Shown piece by piece: positions 60,466-64,000 of a stretch of 64,000 nucleotides of DNA; within the stretch, counting starts at the first letter, position 1, and every line of letters begins with the position of its first letter. The DNA is from Achromobacter pulmonis (GTDB lineage: Bacteria; Pseudomonadota; Gammaproteobacteria; Burkholderiales; Burkholderiaceae_B). Position numbers and translations under genes: made by a program. The stretch is from positions 230,230-294,229 of the forward strand of contig NZ_POQS01000002.1 of NCBI RefSeq assembly GCF_002885955.2. Direction: 5' to 3'. Under the pieces are notes generated by a model, which was not told the DNA's origin, ran no database searches, and was given only the letters and a program-made list of their open reading frames with translations.

Positions 60466-61391
60466 GCCGCGTCTCCGGTTTCGCGGCCCACGGTCTGCAG
60501 GTGCGCCATGGAGCCGTAGCGCGATTGCAGCGCGGCCCATTCGGCCTCGTCGAAAAACGTCATGGCGCGCTGGCCGAAGAGCTTGGCGGTTTCGATGCAG
60601 AAGCGCATGGCGACGTCGGCGTCCACCGCGTTGGTCACGCCGGTGGCGCAGCCCGGCACCGTGGTCTGGGCGGTCAGCGCCACGCCCACCACGGGCGCGT
60701 CGGTGACGATGGTGGGCTGCATCAGCGAATTCACGTGCCACAGGCCGTTTTCGTAGGGCGTGATGTCCTGCGTGGTCAGCGGCAGCGTCACGGGCAGTTC
60801 GCCGCTGACCCAGCCCATCACGTCCAGCATCGTCTCGGGAATGCGCAGCAGATAGCCCTGTTTTGCCACCGGCGTCAGCGCCACGCCGCGCTTGTTGACG
60901 AGACGGTTGCCGCGCGTGGTGTCGACCGAGAGGATCGCGTCCATGCGCGGATCGACTTCATGCGACATCATCTCGCGCATCGGGAATGGCGAGCGCATCA
61001 TCGGCACCGGATGATGCGGACGCGTGCCGGCGCGCGGGCAGATATGCGTGCGGATGCGCACCGTGCCGGGCAGCACGTCGCCCTCGCGGGCCATGGCCAT
61101 CAGCTTGAAAGCCGCCGCGATCGCGACCACCGCGCCGTCGCTGTCGGACACCAGGCCCGTGACGGCCGGGCGCGCGCCGATGCCGCCCAGGCGGCCCACG
61201 ATGCCCAGCTGCGGCGCCGTCTCGTCGGCGCCCGGGATGACGATGGAAAGGAATTCGGTGGCGGCGCCGTCGCGCTCGAGCCGGGTCACCTCGACTTCGC
61301 AGTCGCCGGCCTCGCGCAGCCGCTGCGCCACCGACTCGCCGGTGACGCGGGCGGACGACAGCAGCTCGATCGTGTCGATGACTTGCTTCAT
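60462..61391 (-). CDS. DUF1177 family protein
   Basis: 309-residue protein of unknown function. A region resembling co-catalytic metallopeptidases is seen: GRLGGIGARPAVTGLVSDSDG, followed by a stretch with many His and Arg (RIRTHICPRAGTRPHHP). A peptidase-like role is a guess. Four-base ATGA overlaps with pepE upstream and aroM downstream show a tight operon. Confidence 0.85.
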   Translation of the reverse strand: MKQVIDTIELLSSARVTGESVAQRLREAGDCEVEVTRLERDGAATEFLSIVIPGADETAPQLGIVGRLGGIGARPAVTGLVSDSDGAVVAIAAAFKLMAMAREGDVLPGTVRIRTHICPRAGTRPHHPVPMMRSPFPMREMMSHEVDPRMDAILSVDTTRGNRLVNKRGVALTPVAKQGYLLRIPETMLDVMGWVSGELPVTLPLTTQDITPYENGLWHVNSLMQPTIVTDAPVVGVALTAQTTVPGCATGVTNAVDADVAMRFCIETAKLFGQRAMTFFDEAEWAALQSRYGSMAHLQTVGRETGDAA

Positions 61392-62092
61392 GCCTGGACC
61401 TCCACCGGACCCGGGCGGAATACGCGCGGTTCCTGCTGGCCGAGGAACAGCGGCGCCTCGTGCGGGCCGATCAGGGTCATCTCGCCGCCGCTCACCCGCA
61501 GCCCGGAGCCTTCCGGCAGGCCCAGCACCGGCATCGCCGGGTTCAGGGTGCAGAACTCGGCCAGGCGCTGCGCGCGGGTCTCGCCGCGGTGGCCCGGCGG
61601 ATGGGCGTTGGTGTAGTGCGGATTGATCTGGAACGGCAGCAGGCCCAGCGCGTCGAAGCCCTGCGGGTCGGTGATGGGCATGTCGTTGGTGGTGCAGATG
61701 GTCGGGCAGCTCAGGTTGGACCCGGCGCTCCAGCCCAGATAGGCCGCGCCCTGGCGGACCCGGCGCGCCACCACGCCCAGCAGGCCCTGGCGGCGCAGCT
61801 GGCCCAGCAGATTGAACGTGTTACCGCCGCCCACGATGATCACGGCGGCGCCTTCCAGCGCGGCCACCGGATCTTCGGCGCGGTGCAGGCCCTGGATGTC
61901 CAGGCCGGTGTCGGCCAGCGCCGAGACCACCAGCGCGGTGTAGTCGTCCCAGTTGCGGGTCACGCCCGCGAACGGCACGAACACGGCCGGCGCGCCCGGC
62001 GGCAGCGCCGCGATCAGTTCGCGGATGGCGGGCAGCGCATGCACCAGATAGCCGGCGTCGCTGCTGGAATTGCTGAGTAGCAGGAGGTTCAT
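61388..62092 (-). CDS. pepE: Dipeptidase E (alpha-aspartyl dipeptidase)
   Basis: 234-residue S51-family serine peptidase, which in E. coli and Salmonella cleaves Asp-X dipeptides. The nucleophile Ser122 is in GWSAGSN; upstream is VGGGNTFNLLGQL, and the His candidate is in INPHYTN. Length is as expected (229 in E. coli). Here it is the first structural gene of a probable IclR-controlled operon. Confidence 0.92.
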   Translation of the reverse strand: MNLLLLSNSSSDAGYLVHALPAIRELIAALPPGAPAVFVPFAGVTRNWDDYTALVVSALADTGLDIQGLHRAEDPVAALEGAAVIIVGGGNTFNLLGQLRRQGLLGVVARRVRQGAAYLGWSAGSNLSCPTICTTNDMPITDPQGFDALGLLPFQINPHYTNAHPPGHRGETRAQRLAEFCTLNPAMPVLGLPEGSGLRVSGGEMTLIGPHEAPLFLGQQEPRVFRPGPVEVQA

Positions 62093-62123
62093 GAAAGCGA
62101 TTTCCGTAAGGAAGTTTGGAGAT

Positions 62124-62891
62124 TCAGGCGAGCCAATAGGGATCGTTCAGTTCGCGGCCCAGCGCCCCCACCTGCTCGAGCACGGTCTGGCGCAACCGCG
62201 CGACGCGCTCGGCGTCGACCTGGAAAGACACGAAGGACAGGCACAGGCCGCGCAGCTCGCCGGTGGCGGGATCGCGCAGCGCCGCGGCCACCGCGCCGAT
62301 ACCGGGCATGGCCTGGTCGATGGCGACGCCGCAGCGGTCGGCGCGGACCTGCGCCACCAGGCCGGCCAGTTCGCCCACGGTGGCGGGACAATCGCGTCCC
62401 TCCATGGGCAGCGGCTGGCCGGGGTCGGCGCCGTACAGCGCCTGGAACTCGGCATCGCTCAGGCGCGACAGCAGCGCCCGGCCCATGGCGGTGCCCGAGG
62501 CCGCGCGGCGCGAGCCGGGCGAAGACAGCACCTGCACCGGGTGCGAGCCGTTCAGGCGCTGCAGCACCACGGTCTCGCGCTGGTTCAGGGTGGACAGATA
62601 GGCGGTCAGCCCGCTTTCGTCGGACAGGCGCGCCAGCACGGCGCGGCAGGCGTCATCGAGCGGCGTGGCCGCCATGCCGGCGCGCACCGCCTGGGCCAGC
62701 AAGGCCCCTGCGCGGTAGCGGCGCGTGGCGGGGTCCTGGTCCAGCAGGCCGTAATGCTGCATCTGGTTGAGCAGGCGCGAAGCCGTGCTCTTGGGCAGCG
62801 CAAGGCGCGCCGCCACATCGGTGAAGCTCAATTCCGTCGCGCCGTCCGCATACAGCGACAAGACGCGCTGGACTCCGTCGAGAATGCTCAT
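62124..62891 (-). CDS. IclR-family transcriptional regulator
   Basis: 255-residue regulator: N-terminal winged helix (about 1-70; LSFTDVAARLALPKSTASRLLNQM) and a GAF-like effector domain. It is located 31 bases upstream of pepE in the same orientation, so it may regulate, and be transcribed with, the pepE-DUF1177-aroM-receptor set. Effector unknown. Confidence 0.93.
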   Translation of the reverse strand: MSILDGVQRVLSLYADGATELSFTDVAARLALPKSTASRLLNQMQHYGLLDQDPATRRYRAGALLAQAVRAGMAATPLDDACRAVLARLSDESGLTAYLSTLNQRETVVLQRLNGSHPVQVLSSPGSRRAASGTAMGRALLSRLSDAEFQALYGADPGQPLPMEGRDCPATVGELAGLVAQVRADRCGVAIDQAMPGIGAVAAALRDPATGELRGLCLSFVSFQVDAERVARLRQTVLEQVGALGRELNDPYWLA

Positions 62892-63050
62892 ATTAGTTCC
62901 GAATTATGGAACTCAAGTTCCTAATAGACGAACAAGAATAAAACACAGGGTGGATGGCGGTCAATACGAAGTGCAATGGGCGGGGTTTCCGGCAGACTGC
63001 AGAGACACAAAGGCGGCCCCGCCCTGTGGCCCATGCGAAAAGGACGAACC

Positions 63051-63254
63051 ATGACCATCCCGCCCCCTTCTTCCAAGTCTCGTGACGCGAGGCCGTTCCG
63101 CAATGATCGAGCTCTGCCCACACCCATTCCCGCAGCCGGCCCGGGAAATATCGTGACCTTGCTGGCCGAATGGAGAAACGAAGAACCGTTAGGACCCGCG
63201 GACCAGTTCCCCGATCTCGAAGACATGCCGATCGGGCGGCAAAACCCGCGATGA
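63051..63254 (+). pseudogene. Degenerate VapB-type antitoxin remnant
   Basis: 67 codons. The C-terminal part (LLAEWRNEEPLGPADQFPDL) is like VapB tails, and FRNDRAL in the first third recalls the FxNGRSQAVRIP DNA-binding segment, but the rest of that segment is missing. The frame overlaps the vapC-like start by four bases (ATGA), the usual vapBC arrangement. Confidence 0.6.
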
Positions 63255-63468
63255 GCGCCTATCTGCTGGACACCAATATCATCAGCGTCCTGCTGCGCGA
63301 GCCCGATGGCCGGGCCGCGCGCCGTGTCGAGCGGGTCGGCCATCGCCGGGTCTGCACCAGCATCGTCGTCGCGGCCGAACTGCGCTACGGTTGCGCCAAC
63401 TGGTGACCGGCAACACCCGGGAATTCGAGCGTATTCGCGGACTGGTCATAGAAAACTGGCTGGCTTGA
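63251..63468 (+). pseudogene. Truncated VapC (PIN-domain) toxin remnant
   Basis: The frame starts MSAYLLDTNIISVLLREP, the PIN domain N-terminus with the first active-site Asp, continues through VVAAELRYG and stops after about 51 codons. After the stop, in another frame, the C-terminal VapC sequence LVTGNTREFERIRGLVIENW appears and ends at 63468. About 60 central residues, including the other acidic active-site residues, are missing. It is therefore an inactive remnant. Confidence 0.8.
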
Positions 63469-63497
63469 AATCGGCGTGGCGCTGCGGCGCCCCTTCC

Positions 63498-64000
63498 CTA
63501 CCGCTCCGCCATCTCCGCCCACTGCGCCAGCGGCAGCGGCGGTTGTTCGTGCAGGATGCGCGCCAGCACCAGTTTCAATTCGGCCCAGCCGCCGCGCGCG
63601 GTGGGCCAGCTCGACGGAGTGACCGGCGTCCAGCCACCGTCGGCGGCGCGCTGCGCCATCTTGAAGCGGAAGGTGTAGTGGCCCGCCACGCCCATGCGCA
63701 GGTCGGTGACGACCAGGGCGTCGCCGATGGCGTCGTAGCGCAGCCAGTCGTCGGTGAACCAGCGCAGCCGCTGGTGCAGCGGCACGCCGGCCAGGGCCTG
63801 GCCGAGGTCCAGGTTCAGCGGCTGGCGCAGCCATTCCGGCGGGTCGCGGTCGAACAGGCTGCTGACGGACTCGTAATAGTGGCCGTCGGCGGTCTTGGCG
63901 ATGACGCGCCATACCAGGGTGTTGAATGGCATGTTGACCGCGCGCAGGTCGGTGACGGCGATGCCCCGGGCCTGCATCGCTTCGCGCACGCGGTGCTCGG
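63498..64000 (-). CDS. Metal-dependent hydrolase, YdjM/DUF457-like, C-terminal part (partial)
   Basis: The last ~167 residues of a gene that continues beyond the window. VNMPFNTLVWRVIAKTADGHYYESVSSLFD matches in style the soluble C-terminal domain of membrane-bound YdjM-type hydrolases, which have N-terminal membrane helices (not seen here). Catalytic residues would be upstream, outside the window. Confidence 0.7.
   Translation of the reverse strand, partial: EHRVREAMQARGIAVTDLRAVNMPFNTLVWRVIAKTADGHYYESVSSLFDRDPPEWLRQPLNLDLGQALAGVPLHQRLRWFTDDWLRYDAIGDALVVTDLRMGVAGHYTFRFKMAQRAADGGWTPVTPSSWPTARGGWAELKLVLARILHEQPPLPLAQWAEMAER

Overview
The window is about 64 kb of GC-rich chromosome from a betaproteobacterium. 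It is most likely from the Alcaligenaceae (Bordetella/Achromobacter group). The reasons are gene order (tig-clpP-clpX-lon, isc operon, dapC-dapD-dapE, ribF-ileS-lspA-coaBC), the Bordetella-type dapC, a Bug-type periplasmic receptor without its own permease genes, and third-position GC so high that long spurious frames lie opposite almost every gene. Most of the window is core housekeeping sequence. Accessory material is confined to about 23.6-25.4 kb, 29.6-30.2 kb, 35.4-38.0 kb and 58-63.5 kb.

Layout. 1-2.6 kb: end of a Liv-type ABC transporter operon (livH, livG), divergent from an enoyl-CoA hydratase/isomerase across a 20-bp palindrome. 2.6-3.5 kb: a protein with two methylglyoxal-synthase-like domains. 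3.6-9.2 kb: the complete isc Fe-S assembly operon (iscR-iscS-iscU-iscA-hscB-hscA-fdx-iscX), with an IscR-type operator over its promoter. 9.3-14.2 kb: a low-molecular-weight tyrosine phosphatase, uvrB, an aromatic/aspartate aminotransferase, and lexA with a perfect SOS box. 14.2-20.3 kb: the proteostasis cluster tig-clpP-clpX-lon, with a heat-shock-like promoter in front of lon. 20.5-25.3 kb: an M48 metallopeptidase, a YqhA-type membrane protein, two cold-shock genes with matching ~130-nt leaders, a DUF924 protein and several small unknown proteins.

25.4-35.4 kb: a D-threonine aldolase-like PLP enzyme with a divergent LysR regulator, RidA, an MFS transporter, a stand-alone PqiB/MCE protein, a GNAT acetyltransferase, kdsA, an MgtC/SapB-family protein and an aquaporin. 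35.4-38.1 kb: a lower-GC accessory patch beside tRNA-Leu(UAG). It holds a translationally coupled TPR-like/HEPN gene pair, an apparently frameshifted gene and a small basic protein. 38.3-44.4 kb: the lysine/diaminopimelate genes dapC, dapD and dapE, then prmB and an ABC-F ATPase (yheS), ending at a 144-bp palindromic repeat. 44.5-48.4 kb: a fatty acid desaturase, a uvrD-type helicase and a chorismate mutase, all on the minus strand.

48.7-57.3 kb: a small exported protein, an RsmB/NOP RNA methyltransferase with an arginine-rich repeat tail, purN, and divergently ribF-ileS-lspA-coaBC. 57.4-58.6 kb: a CDF metal exporter with a His-rich zinc-ribbon protein. 58.7-62.9 kb: an IclR-controlled set, pepE-DUF1177-aroM-Bug receptor, that looks like a peptide or amino-acid-derivative catabolic unit. 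63.0-63.5 kb: the decayed remnant of a vapBC toxin-antitoxin pair. The window ends inside a YdjM-like hydrolase gene.

The best candidates for undescribed biology are the TPR-HEPN pair next to tRNA-Leu, the pepE-DUF1177-aroM unit (AroM carries the two-cysteine pattern of Asp/Glu racemases), and the tandem methylglyoxal-synthase-like protein with one degenerate domain. Everything here is read from sequence by eye; no database search was run.
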